Below are positions 27,510 through 40,900 of a stretch of 64,000 nt of DNA, piece by piece. The first letter of the stretch is position 1; each line of letters starts with the position of its first letter. The stretch lies in assembly GCF_964340395.1 (NCBI RefSeq), contig NC_135550.1, positions 28,939,176 through 29,003,175 on the forward strand. The letters are read 5' to 3'. Source of the stretch: Glandiceps talaboti (lineage: Eukaryota; Hemichordata; Enteropneusta; Spengelidae). Under the pieces are notes generated by a model, which saw nothing but the letters and a program-made list of their open reading frames with translations, was not told where the DNA came from and did no database searches. The position numbers were made by a program, and so were the translations under genes.

Positions 27510-30500
27510 ATGGATGCACCGGCGGGCTTTAGACATCGTAAGTGTAGGTTGACTTTTGGGGTTATCTAGGTGTGAACTGCTTGTCTATGCTATGCCGTAC
27601 GATTTTTGTTTCCTCACGTAAAGTCTTAAAACTAACTTTCTCTAGTTCAAGTTGTTTTTAGTTGACTACGCCTTGTCATTGCCAATGCTCATGTTCACTC
27701 AAGACTTCCAGTCGCCTTGTGTACACCGTTTGCACACATTGCAGAGCTCGAAGTGTGAATGCACGCTGTATTAAAGAGATGCGAACAAATACAAATGTTG
27801 ACATTTCAGTACTTATAATATAGTCTAGAAATGACGTACTTTTTGGATACCGGCAGATCTTGTAGTTCATGGCTCTACATGTATGATGTATATACTCAGT
27901 TTAGTTATAGATCCATATGTAGTTTTACACAAAATAAGAGGAATCCATACCTTCCATAATTTTAAAGTGCACATGTTAACCATAGGAGATGAATCCTGAA
28001 TGACTTCCCATCTAATCGGCTCAATTGCAGCAACCATCTGGTTGTTTCTTGTTGTTTTGTCAATATGATATATTAATGTTCATTATTTAGTAAAGAAGAC
28101 ATCGTAATATATATTTACTAAAATACAATTTATTACTATAGAGGATGTGAAACTAACTAATGTAGTAATGATAATAGTCAACATCATACTCCAACTGTAT
28201 TTCGAAATAATGTTGAAATTGTGTGTTGTAGTTTCTTTGATCATACCTTCTTATATAGAATGAAAATCACATAATTTGATTTTTCCAAACTCCTAGTACA
28301 CATGATTAAAATTAAAATTTCAAGATTCAGGACATGTTCGGGTTGCATTAATGATAATTTGATTTTTCATGGAAACTTAGTACAGATACATACATAGATA
28401 ATTTCTAAAATGATGAATATGGAAACAGTTGTAATTAATCTAGTTAAAAAGTCATGCAAATTCTTCATATATGATTCATCCCTGCTTATGTGATTTTATG
28501 TTGATCAAATTCTATGACTCATAACACAGTGGCATGATTCAATACTGAAAATTCTAGTGCTACTGCTACTATAAAAACACATTTGTAACCCGATTTCATA
28601 CATCTGACAGTTGAGAATTTTACTCCCCAAGAGTGATAGTCTTTCCAATAACTCACATTGTAATGACTGTATAGCTAATTGATATTGGTAAAAATCTATT
28701 ATCTACAGTATATGGCATATCCACTGACAAAAAATGGTTTCACCAACAAATGCTGTAACTTAATGTTTATCTTATAGAACAAAATATAAATTAATAGTTT
28801 TGGTGCAATGAAGAAATGTTCTGTAGTCTTCCATATAATCAAACATGGAGATCAGATACAGTCTCAAAATCATGACTGATGGTTATGAATAATTATATAT
28901 ATGGACAGTTATTATGTAAATGGTGAAAGTGCAATGTGTATAGACATAGAGTTTCAATTATTGTAGAATTATGACATACAGCAAATCACACTCTAGGATC
29001 ACAGAAATATGACACAGCAAACCATGTGCAATATTCACAAAATTCATCTGATTAGCAATAGAAACAAACCCAAAAATAGAATCTTGAAAAACACCGTAAT
29101 CATGATTCTTTAGTAATCAAATAAGAAAGCAAACCAGTTATTCAGTAGCAATACCTTTTATTATTTTTGTTCGTAAATTGTTTTTCTTACCTACATTATT
29201 GTTGTCTGAGTTGATTCAGATGCATGTGTGATCATGTAGTGATCAAACCATATCACCATCTCATAAATTTACAATTGTTGGACAAACAAGTAGTTAGTCC
29301 TACATACTGACTTCAAGCCATGTGTACACATACTTGCATGCAAGCAGTTGCACCTTGATTGGTTGTGGTGTAGATTTCCTTTTATTAACATTTTCTGATT
29401 ATAATTAACAATATTATTTATGATTTATAGAATGTTTATCTTGCTAAAATACTTCTGCAAGTAGAATGCAAGTTTAGTATTCTTTTATTTTGTTCTATTT
29501 GTCGTATTGTGGTTTAAACACCGTAAAGGTAGTGTGAAGCAAATTTGCTGAGTGAGCATGCACATTATGAACCATTTCTTTTTATGTTGTCGTAACTGCT
29601 GTGATATTTATTTTTATTTAAAAAATTTGGCTTCCTAGGCGATGAAATAGCTGTAGCTGAAATCACTTTGGATATGAAAACTGTGTATTGTCATGAAATT
29701 ACTATCATCTAAATTGTTTGATCTAGCAGAAAACTTCTTTGACAGCAGCAGTGAGCTATACACCTTTTCTTGCCAGTGTTGATATTCTCTTGAATATATT
29801 CAAATAGCTTCTCAAAGACAGGGTCGAAGCCGTGGTGCTAAAGGTAGTCAGCAGGAAGGACCAACACAGTTGTTTGATGATACCAGTACCCAACCACCTC
29901 CACAAGCTCAGTATGAAGGTAATGTTGGCTACAGTGCACCAATGGGGTCGATGGCTGGTGGTAGTTTTGGTGGTGGAATGGCAGGCCAGCAGGTGTTGAA
30001 TGATCCAATGGCCAATATGGCTGTGCAGTATGGAGCATCACTTGCTGGACAAGCAGGACATATGATGGAACAAAATGTAAGTTGCAGAGATAAATGGCTA
30101 TACATGTATTTAAAAGATAAAGATAATTCCTTTATTAGAAATAATTTTGCTAAACTTTGAGTGGAAAATAATGTATAGAAGATAATTTGATACTGTAGTC
30201 CTTACTATTCGCTTTTTGTTAATGCGAGTATCTATTCTGAAGTACATACATTTGTGATGTATCCATAGAAACCATTCATTGAAATAGCCATATACACAGA
30301 GCCATGCCCTAACATGACATGTTTTCCTTTGTAGGTTGATCGATTTGTTTCGATGAGCAAATTAAAATACTATTTCGCAGTGGACACAACCTATGTAGGA
30401 AAAAAGTTGGCGCTGTTATGTTTTCCATTTACACATCAGGTGAGCATTCAGTAGAATCAGTTTTTAGATATTTTTTCCTCCCAATTAGATTCTCTATGTG

Positions 30501-32813
30501 AGGTTTCAACTGAAGTGATAACCTTTGAAAATGGGATTTACCAAGGTAACTATGTAAGGATAACCATAGTGCCTCCCAGGATATGTTGCCCACATTCAAA
30601 TATGGAACTATATAATAGTTGGCAACATTTGAGAATTGTACTAGAGGTAGCAGTCCTTCATATCAAGCTGTCAGCAACATTGTCACACTGACCCACAGAA
30701 AAGAGCAATTGAATTATTAACAAATGACAAAGATAGCAAACAAAGGTCTGACGGCATACCCAAGTTCACATTACTTCCTTATCATGTCGTAAACTAGATT
30801 TCTATATGTATTCTTTCTAAACAGCACTGGGCAATTCATTACAATAATCAAGATGAACCAGTGGCACCACGTTATGAAATCAATGCTCCTGATTTGTACA
30901 TACCTATAATGTCCTTTGTCACATATCTCTTAGTGGCTGGCTATGTGCTTGGCACACAAAACAGGTAATGTATTGTGAACCCCTACAGTCTGTGTTAATG
31001 TATTTCATGATGCATTGTCTAGACCCATAGAAAGGAGACACTCTTAATGATCATTAATGTCACAGATATACTTAGAGTCAACAAGATATATTGTGCACTC
31101 AATGCTTTAGAAAGATTCATAAGGAGATCTATCCGTGAGGTTACTGCATTTTCTGGACAAGGCCTTTTTCAGTCACGCCATATTCTAATAAATATAATAA
31201 AGGTAGAGAAGTAATCCCAAGGAAAATATTCCAGAAGAATATCCAGCCATGAGCTGATTTTACCATGTTTTTTTTTCTACTCATGATGTACAGTGAGTAT
31301 ATCAAGATTTCCAGTACTTTTAACATTGACTGTTGACATAGGTGTAATTGCAAAGTGCCAATGACGATAATGTAGTGATAAGATTTGATTTACACAAGTT
31401 TTTGCTTGAACTTCTAGTTTAATATTTTAAAAAGGGAAGATTGTGCTTCTAAATGGTCAATTAAATTTAAACTATCATTTGAATGTCTAGCATTGTTAAA
31501 TCTTTCATTGCACCTTTTTTTATTATCTTTTTTCCTGCACAGATTTGACCCAGAACAACTTGGAGTCCAAGCAAGTTCATCATTGATCTGGCTAATTATA
31601 GAAATTGGTATCATTCTCTTGACACTTTATGTCATGAATATTCCATCACAGATAAGATATTTGGATTTAATAGCATTCTGTGGATACAAATATGTTGGGT
31701 AAGTTTAGAACTTTTTTTGAATGATGAACACAATGTCAATCTCTCAAGCCACATCTTCTCTTAAAACCTTTTCATTTTCTCTTGTGTGTGGTGGTTTGAC
31801 TAGACACAGAAACTTTAAATTTTACCCAGTGTGTTCAAAACATGGGATTTTATCAAATTCATCCAATTTTAAAACAAAATTAACAATAACATCCACTAGA
31901 ACTCGGCAATAATTTGCTTTGATACAAGACATTTGTGAATAATAACTCATGCTTCAAGTTGTCAGGTATATACTGATAGTTTGTTGTTTTTAAATGGGAA
32001 TAAATTTACATCTTCAAGAACATTTCCATTAAAAATAGTTTACAGATGTGTAATTACCTTACTATAGTTAATTTATTTTATTGTTTTTTCTTCCCCACAG
32101 GATGATAATTGTTCTTCTTGCAGGGTTATGTTTTAGATCACTGGGTTTTTACATAGCGTTACTTTATACTGCAACATGCATAGTCTTCTTTCTGGTAAGT
32201 ATACATTCAATATGACAATGTTTAGTTATTATATAGGAAGTCAAATTATTGTCAGTTACATTCTTTCCTGTGAGTTGAGAGTGAATTACAATTCTTAAAG
32301 ATGAATCATGAAATAATCCCAGCAATTGCATATTTACGTAAGATAATGACAAGTTAGTTTGTTTGATCTTTCCTTTCCTTTGGTACTGAGTGGAGGATGT
32401 TATGATGAGAAAAAGAATGAAGAAAGACCACAAACAAAGGAAGCAACCATTTTGTTTTCCTTTGTATTGTTTTGTTTTTTGAAATAGAAAAATAACTTAT
32501 ACTCGTGGAAATTGTTGAAGTGATGGTGCTATATATGGTTAAATTTGTGATTGATTACTCGGAAATTAACCGATATATTGCATAGGGTACTCTCCTAGAA
32601 CTGAACAATCATAAGTTTAATGTGACTGTATCATCTCTCTGACTGTAGGTACGAACACTTAGGTTACTCATTCTGCCAGAGGGCCAACCCAACAGTGTTG
32701 TACATGGTAGGAAACGAGGCACCTACCTTTTATTATTTGTTGCTGCCATCCAACCAGTCTTTATGTATTGGCTTACCTCACACATCAGCACATTTAAAGA
32801 TGATATCAACTGA
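27510..32813 (+). CDS. YIF1: YIF1, Yip1-interacting factor homologue
   Basis: Multi-pass protein of the Yip1/Yif1 family, which cycles between ER and Golgi and binds Yip1 and Rab GTPases in early secretion. Exons: 27510-27537, 29808-30076, 30335-30439, 30825-30964, 31543-31698, 32101-32194, 32649-32813. All have GT/AG and are in frame: 318 residues. Exon 1 encodes only nine residues and one base, before a 2.3 kb intron. The cytosolic N-terminus is Gln/Gly-rich with QLFDDTS, as in human YIF1A/B. Then follow [33 protein letters not shown] and GYKYVGM, all family hallmarks. About five hydrophobic helices follow residue 157, and the end is FMYWLTSH plus a short tail. It cannot be assigned to the vertebrate A or B copy and is probably the single pre-duplication gene. 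AATAAA at 34776 is one possible poly(A) signal. Confidence 0.93.
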
Positions 32814-35800
32814 GAAGACTTATCTCCAGACTGAAACACCAATTTTATATAAGTATAAACTGTGAACTCAACAATGTAAAAAAGGAATTTGAAACAGTTC
32901 CTAGATATGCCTGATATCATGCCTGATATCAAACTGAACAAGATACATTAACAACCTGTCTTGACATGCAGTGAAGTTTGGCAAGACATTGAAATTTTTC
33001 TTACTGTGCTGTTATCTCTCGACCTTGACACTGTCATGTTTTAAGCACACATTTCTTTTGAGTTTGTAAAAAGTGAACTAGCATATTACAGAGGAAATAT
33101 AATTCCACAGTTTGGAGAATAATACATAATGTATATAAGACTTTAAAGTGCTTTAGCATTCAACATATCGTATTCTTGGAAATATCATGTAAGCAAGACC
33201 AAATTTTTTACTAGCCAACCAAAGTTTGTCGTCTCCTGTGAGACAATTATAACTTTATGTTCTAAATTTTCAATCCATGGTGATTGATGAAAATGGAACT
33301 ACATGTATATCATTTCATGTTACTTTTAAGCACATTTAAATGTCAGGTACCTGTCAAATTTCCTTGCACATATGGACAAACTAGACAGTTTCATTATGAT
33401 GTAGTATACATGTTACATCAGGTGATAACACAAGAATTTTCATTTTATTCATATTTATTTGACATAACTGTGATTTTTGTCAAATCCTGGAATAGTCAAT
33501 TTAACAAAAAATGTTGATTCAACATACCCAACAATTTTGAGGTATTATACAAAATACAGAATGTGTCAAATTTTATGCTGAAAGATATGTTCTGGTGTAC
33601 ACTCCTGTAATCACTTGTTACAGCTTATGGTTACAGTAGTGCAAACAGTGGTGATTCATTTCAGTCTAGTATGAAAGAATACCACGTGAATTGAATTCTA
33701 GTGATTTGTCTGCCCACTATGACATATTTTTTGTAATGCTTCGAGTACAAAAAAAATTATGAAAACTAATTATATTTGCAAGAGTGATGTTTTTTATTTT
33801 GCTTTATGTGCTATTACTCAGTTCAGACATAATCACAATTTAGGTTAAGTACTGATTCTGTTGTTGGCTAAAAATTTTGAGAATTGCACATAGTCAAATG
33901 CTTCATCAAGATAACCAGATTTGTTGAGAGTGAGAACAAGGGAAGTTAGTATTAATGTCTCATGATCAGTGTCTGTTGACTGATTTACAGTTTGACAAAG
34001 TTATGCCAGCATAAATCAGAGTTCTCATAAAGTTAGGCAGGTTTATATAAAACTTGGTTATTATTGAAGTAAGGTTGAATGATCCATAAGCCATGCATCT
34101 TGCCAAGTCATTGTTTTGAAGTTGGAATGAGTTCAAGAGGTACTCTGAATACCTGCTCATTTTAATACTCTGAGAAAATGACTGTTCTGTGCATCTTTAC
34201 TTTAATGAAAACTAAGTTACTGGAATTCAATGATAATTAACATTTCACTTCTGTCATAGTTTGTCATTACAGAAAGTGTTAGTTGTCAATGATCTGTATA
34301 GATGTATTGCTAGACTGAGGTGTGATCTGTCACTCCACCTTCTGCAGTCTTGTACTAGGGGCTTGTCGAGGTGTGAGTCATGCTGTACTCTTCAGACTAA
34401 CATATTGCTTGACATAGTGAAAGACAAACTGACATGTTAATGGAATGTGATTAATTAATGGATTTCTAATGGATTCTTTAAAATTACACTCAAATGGTAA
34501 CCTCAAATCTTAAGTAATTTACAGTATGCGTGATTGGAATTAAGGTAATTTGCTGGCTGTTATGTTATTTTCTATATGATAAACCTGATTATAAAAGTGG
34601 TCAAGTCTCGCTGCAACTTCTCCAGTTCCATAACTATTATGTAAAATATTATCAAATTGATTTGATTTTTTTGTTCTTTAAAAAATTACCCCAAAACTTG
34701 GACAAGTACAACATTTTATCATCCTGAGTTGATATCAGTCTGTTATACTTTTCTGCCTTGTCTACTAACAAACTAAATAAAACGATATTTTGTAAAGTTT
34801 GTAAAGTCTTATAGTTAATTTTTAGGCATATCTCACCTGTTCTGTTACAAAAAGGGACTTCAATGTGAGATTTATATGAACAGATATAATAAAAAAGAAC
34901 AAATATATGTTGTGTGCATTGCATTCTTTGTATACCTTCACTTACTTATGACTCAAAGATTTCTTATTGTGTATACACTGCACACTTTCATTTACAATCA
35001 TTTAGCTATGGTTAACATAGGAGCACCAACCACAAGGATTCAGTCTAACCTTTACTATTGAAACTATCATGCACCTCTGACCATGTACCATAGAGGGAGA
35101 GAGAAATGGAGTCTCCAGTCTGTGAATACAAATATACCTTACAAACACCATATGGTATAGGTGACATACATTCTTGATATGATAGCAGAAATACATACAT
35201 TTGATAAATCTATGAACACCAAACATCTCCATTAATTTATCTCCTACAAGTCACTCCAGAGTCGCTGGTTTGATGTTTTGAACCAGTCCTAAAACCTATT
35301 CAAAGTTATGATAGCTTTTTGAGGTGTAAAAGTTGTTTTGAGAGTAAAATTTACTCTCAAATGAAAGGTTTAGGTTTATAAAGACATTGGTAGATTTCTG
35401 GTAATGGTTTTCAAGTTTTCCTTCGCACTCACTGAAACCGTGAGACATTGCCAAAGTTACAGTGCAACTCCAAAAGGCGATCTCCATTATTTCTAAATAC
35501 CAGTTGCTGTGATATGCCCAAATGCTAGTCCAGTATATTTAACAGTATGGTTGTTGGAATAATATGTAAATTCAACCTATAGATGGGTACCCTGTCATAC
35601 TATCATGGTGATATTCATTTTGCATGTGTTTACATAAACGTTCAAACACTATTAGATATGCATGTATCATTAAGTTGCAACCTCATCAATAGCAGAAAAG
35701 TGTTGACTATCGGGGATGACTGTATTTGAATTGAACTAGTGGTAGTGGTCAGAATAAAACTTTCGTTTTAAAGCTTTAATACAGAATGCAATTTGTACTG

Positions 35801-37963
35801 TACAAGTGCCACATTATTAATATCTCGAGGGATTCACTACTTGTTGAGCACCACCTCAGACCACCTCTTCATCATATATAGAATTAGGCCACTACAGATA
35901 CAAACCATGATTATCTGGTAGTCTTATTTAGTGACAATGTTAAAACAATATTTCTTCTCTGCTTTTCAAGTGGCATGTATATGTTTATCTGAGCGACTTT
36001 GCCTCGTCATGCACCATACCTTTTACAAACTGTCCCTAGAGGGCGTCCTTTCCGATGTGGAATATTATGTCGACCCGGCATTCGCAATATTGCAACCGTT
36101 TTTCTGAGCTCGGTGTTATTTCATATGTTGTTTTGTTGAGTATTAAAATTACATTGGCGCAAGTTTTGCCCCGTAAATTACACTCTTACGATGTCATAGT
36201 AAACAGTAGCATAAGTTTATCAATGATACATTGTCTTTTTTTTTAACTACTCCTTAATCTCACAAAGTTTAATACCTAGACAGGTCTTACTTCTTTATGA
36301 CCGTCTTTTCTGTCGCCACTAGGGTAGGATGCAAAGTCAACAACGAAAGTGTTTCTCTTTATTCCACTGATGATCGTATAGTGAGCTTAAATATTTTCAA
36401 ACAGCTTAGGAACAACCTGTTGAAATTAAGGGGAGAGCTATGCGAGTTTGAGATGCGGACGATTGTCCCATGTTAGTGCTAAATTTATCTAAATTTGACT
36501 CAATTCGGTAGCACGGTATTGAATGAGCTATAGGCCTAATGTCGTTCAATGGAAAGACGAACCCATCATACAAGGTGCGATAGGGTGAGTGGACAGAGGA
36601 CATGTGGTAGCGTAGCTGGTGAAATCAGATCTTATCCGGTGCATCCCACAAATGTAACTCAAAAAGTAGAATCTGGCAAACAAAAAGTACCCGAAAATAA
36701 AACCAAAACCAAAACAAACAAAATTTACTTATTTATTTATTTCTTGGATAACCAGCTAGTCCCATTTATAGGCTCATTTGGTTCAGTGTTAGTGCAGGAG
36801 GGAAACCAGAGTATCCGGGGAAAACTTGCGTTGTATGGTAGTCAAACTGAACGACACTCTTCTTACTTACAGCGTAGTAAATTTTAATCAAACCCCAACC
36901 GTAGTGGTAAGAGCTAGAGGCAAGCAAGCAAAGAGAGAAAGAAAATAAAGAAGTGACAGAAGTGACAGATATCCAAGTATCTCAACAACACTATGATACA
37001 TGTAAGACTTCATACGTACCACAGTTAGTTTTCTTTACGAAAACAAACAAACAAACAAACAAACAAACAGACAGACATAAATAAATAAATAAATAAATAA
37101 ATAATAAATAAATAAATAAATAAATACTGACAAACACCAACAATAGCGCAATCACAAATCAGTATCAACATTAATGAATGTTTTCCAGTATCAAGAATTC
37201 CTACTTGCAAAATAGTCACAATTCCACATATTATTGTTGATACTGAAAGTGATTACTCTATTGTTGATATTTGTCAGTATGTGTATATGTGTTTGTTTGT
37301 TTGTTTGTTTGTTTGTTTGTTTGCCTAAACTGAGCACAAGTCCCCCGTGTACGTACTGCAAAGCAATATATATATACTTATTACTCCCTGTATTACTCAT
37401 AATACTAGGCTTTACGTTCCTATATATTACTAGACCCTTGATCACGTGAGACCGGGTAAGCTTAATTATACCCCAGCGCTGCGATTGATACTTTACCTCT
37501 GACAGTAACTTGTCAAAGTTTAAACTGTTTCTTTTTCAACAAATGAGCAGCTTATGTTGGACTTTAAAATGTGGTAAATGGGTACAGTTTACGAAAAGAC
37601 CAACAGAAAAAACAAAAACAAGCTACTAGTATAATCAAGCTAAACAAGTGATAATCTGATCCTGGAATTTACATTTCAGTAAATTACTTATTTCATGAAT
37701 TCATAGAACTTAGAAGGACGCCAATGTTCTGCTCCCGTAATTCTTATTCAATGTTTATTTTATTTCCGTGCTATTTCCAATGAATGCGTCATACGTGCAT
37801 AAGTATTGTTTCCTCATCAGTGATTTGTTCACTTGAATTAATTTAACGATTAATATTTTAAGAGTATTCGCACCAAAGATTTACATTCTCGCAAAAGCAA
37901 GTCGTCTGAACCTATAGTCTCGCATTCAACGAGAACTTTCCATTCGAGAGTGATATAATCAAA
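32814..37963. other. intergenic region between YIF1 and PACS
   Basis: The left part is probably a long AT-rich YIF1 3' UTR, with AATAAA at 34776-34781. The right part has a hairpin repeat (37041-37323) and the PACS promoter. Scattered frames of 60-110 codons (for example 36549-36887) have no recognisable domain or splice support. No gene is supported in these 5.1 kb. Confidence 0.55.
37041..37323. repeat. large inverted repeat with simple-repeat arms
   Basis: Arm cores 37124-37170 and 37235-37280 are reverse complements at roughly 80 percent, sharing ATACTGACAAA, CAACAATAG and CAGTATCAACA, around a 64-base loop. Outside them stand (AAAC)n at 37041-37069 with (AAAT)n at 37078-37125 on the left, and (GTTT)n at 37289-37323 on the right, so the (AAAC)/(GTTT) tracts are also complementary. 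The whole could fold as one long hairpin. It is probably a foldback-type element whose arms gained simple repeats. Confidence 0.65.
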
Positions 37964-37971
37964 ATGGCGGA
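37960..37971 (+). promoter_or_regulatory. TISU/YY1-like start context of PACS
   Basis: The PACS start codon lies in CAAAATGGCGGA, close to the TISU consensus and to the YY1 motif. This supports the choice of ATG at 37964 and suggests a short leader and a TATA-less promoter. Confidence 0.45.
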
Positions 37972-40900
37972 GCGACAGACAGCTCACGCCGCGAAGTCGG
38001 TAACATCGGGCACAAAACCGGTCCCGATGAGTTTATTTGCGACGTGGGAAGTGGACAGGACGTCGCACAATTGTATTCCTAGGTAAGTTTGAATTTGTAC
38101 CTCAAAAGACGTCGATTTTGTTTATTTTGTTGGGTAATATTGGTTACCCCTCTCCATAGCATAGGCTACTCGTACCAGTGAACGATAACGTTCGACAGCA
38201 GCATATATGTAGTACAGTAGGCGTTAGCTCAGAACCGAACTATGAACTGATCAGATTTGCGAGATGGGTTGTTTACATTCCAAAACGAACCTTTTGGTCT
38301 TGATTAAAAGAGTAAAGTGTGTTCTTATCCTCGACAATCTTGATTTAAATATTTCGAGGTCAGTATTGAATTCGTAGCAGTTTAAATTTTGAGTGTAAAT
38401 TTTTGTTTGTTATTGTTCATGTAACGCTTTTAGACAACACAGTCATTGACTGTTCAATTCATTGTCCAATTTGTGTCTTTGGTACGTTAATACAGTATAA
38501 CGGTAAATTATGACTGAACGGTAGCATTGTTTGGCTTCTTACCCAGTAGAATGAATAAAAGTTAATTCACCCTGTGATATTGGAAGAGTTCGAAAAGGGA
38601 AATAATACAATGTATATAACCAAAACCATTAATCATACAACATAGTTGCGTACTTTGTTGTTTACATCGTATGGTCGGCCACACGTTATTATGACTGGCA
38701 TCGTACACATACTGAGAGCGTTTAGACGTTCTTTAAAAGTTAGTAATAATAGTAAACCGTCTTTGTAATGTTTCTCACTTTTAAACGTACATCGAAACCT
38801 TTGCTGTCGACTGTTATTGTTTACCACTAAACAAGTTGCCGAGACAGGGCCTAACAACACTTTGAATCAGGAAGCGGAAGAAAGCTTGTACACTCGATAT
38901 GGCATCAACATAATACATGTTTAGTGCACACTGTGTGGTTGTTTTATTCTGGAACTTAACGTTCATGTATATGTCATATGTGTGGACGGCTATTCCAGAT
39001 ATGCTGCAAGCAAGTACCAACCAGCATAAGGCATTTATAAATGGGTGGATGTGTCATTCATTGTGAAAAGTAAATATTCAACAGTAGAAGGAGTGGAAGT
39101 ACAGTATGAATGATTCATTCGACATAGGCTGGTCTATTTTACTTTCGTTAATCATTCCACTCGTTTATTGAAAGTTGCCTGTCTAGTGTACCTAACTAAT
39201 GTAACAACGAACTAGTCATATAAAACATACATACTTTCATGAATACACATGATGTGAAGGATGTGCACTGAAAATGAAATGATTTTTGGCATGTATTCCT
39301 TCCTGTAAAAAATAAATCTGGCTGTTACTTCATTGTTAAAATTTTGCCTCATGGTATTTGAAATAAACCTGGAGATAACTGATTTATGAAATTGGACCAA
39401 TGCCAGTGTTTTATTAATGTAATTTCCAGTTTTCAATAAAAATACCTTACCTACAATTTATGATTCACGTTATAATTTTGACTGCCATAAATAGTTGAAA
39501 GCATAGTAAAAAAAAATAAAGTCAGGACAATAGAACATTCTTTTGAGTCCAAGGATGTATAGGAAATAATGTTGTTATCTTAGGTTATACAGCAGTGATT
39601 CAGTTTCCTTTCAAAGTATGCATACTTGAATCATGTCAGATATCTACTCCTATTGGTTATGAGGGAGCATCATTTATCAAGATAACTGAGCTGATAAAAG
39701 ACAAATAGACTAAAGCATAGCATGGAACTTAAAAGCTGCTTCAGTGGAGTTATTAGTAGTGTGAAGGATATATCACACAATGTTGTTATTCAAGGGCAGT
39801 AAACTCAAGTATTAGAGTTCAATTGAAACAAACTGACTGACGAAGAAGGAAGCCATGGCTAGCTGTCCAACGTCAGTGTGATTTAATTCTTTAGTTTGTC
39901 ATTATTTTCTTTTTATCATATAGCTGGTAGTGGATGAATAGTATGTGACTGTTTAGGCTGTTTTTGTATATTCTAACCACAGATAATAATTATTGTACTG
40001 AATCAGTGAATGTAAAAGTTACAGATTTTTGTTTAAAGTTCTCTACTTTCTAACTCAAATGAAAACATCTGCATTGCTGCATATGACTCCATTGTAGTTG
40101 GGTAAGAAAAAACCCCAAAGTGAACTGTTGATTTTATACATTGCAGGTTATGTAGTCTTCGGCTGACAAGGCTAATAGTTCTGAAACCGCTTGAAAGTGA
40201 TTTGAGCTCAGTAGTGATTGCTGTTAAAATGCAGGTGAGTATGACTACATGTGAATGTGTGTATGTAAAACAGATGCTGTGTACTATCTGGTGCTATATG
40301 CTACCAGTGCCCTTGAGACCAAAGATTAGTGTGAGGGAAATGTCAATAGAATCAGTGCCATCTCATATCCACAGTTTATAAGATCAAATCTTGAATATTT
40401 CATAATCAAAAGTCGGAATGAAACCAGTTCTGCAAAAAGCTGAGTATGGATTGTATATATTTTACACATACCTATTTTCTGAAATTATGTACATTAGAAA
40501 TAATTTTGACCTTGTAAAGAGTGGAAATGAGATGATACTGATTATATTGACATTTTTTTCACATTGATCAATCTAGTTTGTTGTTTTTGACTTGCTGCCA
40601 CATTCAGGGTTTGATTAGTTTTGAGACAGATGGAGGGGGGGGGGGATTTTTTATTTAACTCACTCCCCACTGCCATTTATATAACCAGCATTGAAAAACA
40701 ACGATCTGTAAAATATCCACTACATTTAGTAAGTTACCATGGTGACAGGTCTTGGCTTATGACTCATAAGAAATGTAGAATTGAATGCCAGCCAGCAGGT
40801 GTTCCAGCATTACTTGAAATGTCACTCATAGTAACTTTGTTATCTAGTCATTATGCACAATGCTTGAGAGGAATTATATTGAATAAAAACAATGTACACA

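Noticed and set aside
36549-36887. 112-codon plus-strand frame between YIF1 and PACS
   Set aside because: Low-complexity Lys/Thr and AT-rich content, no domain, no splice partners.
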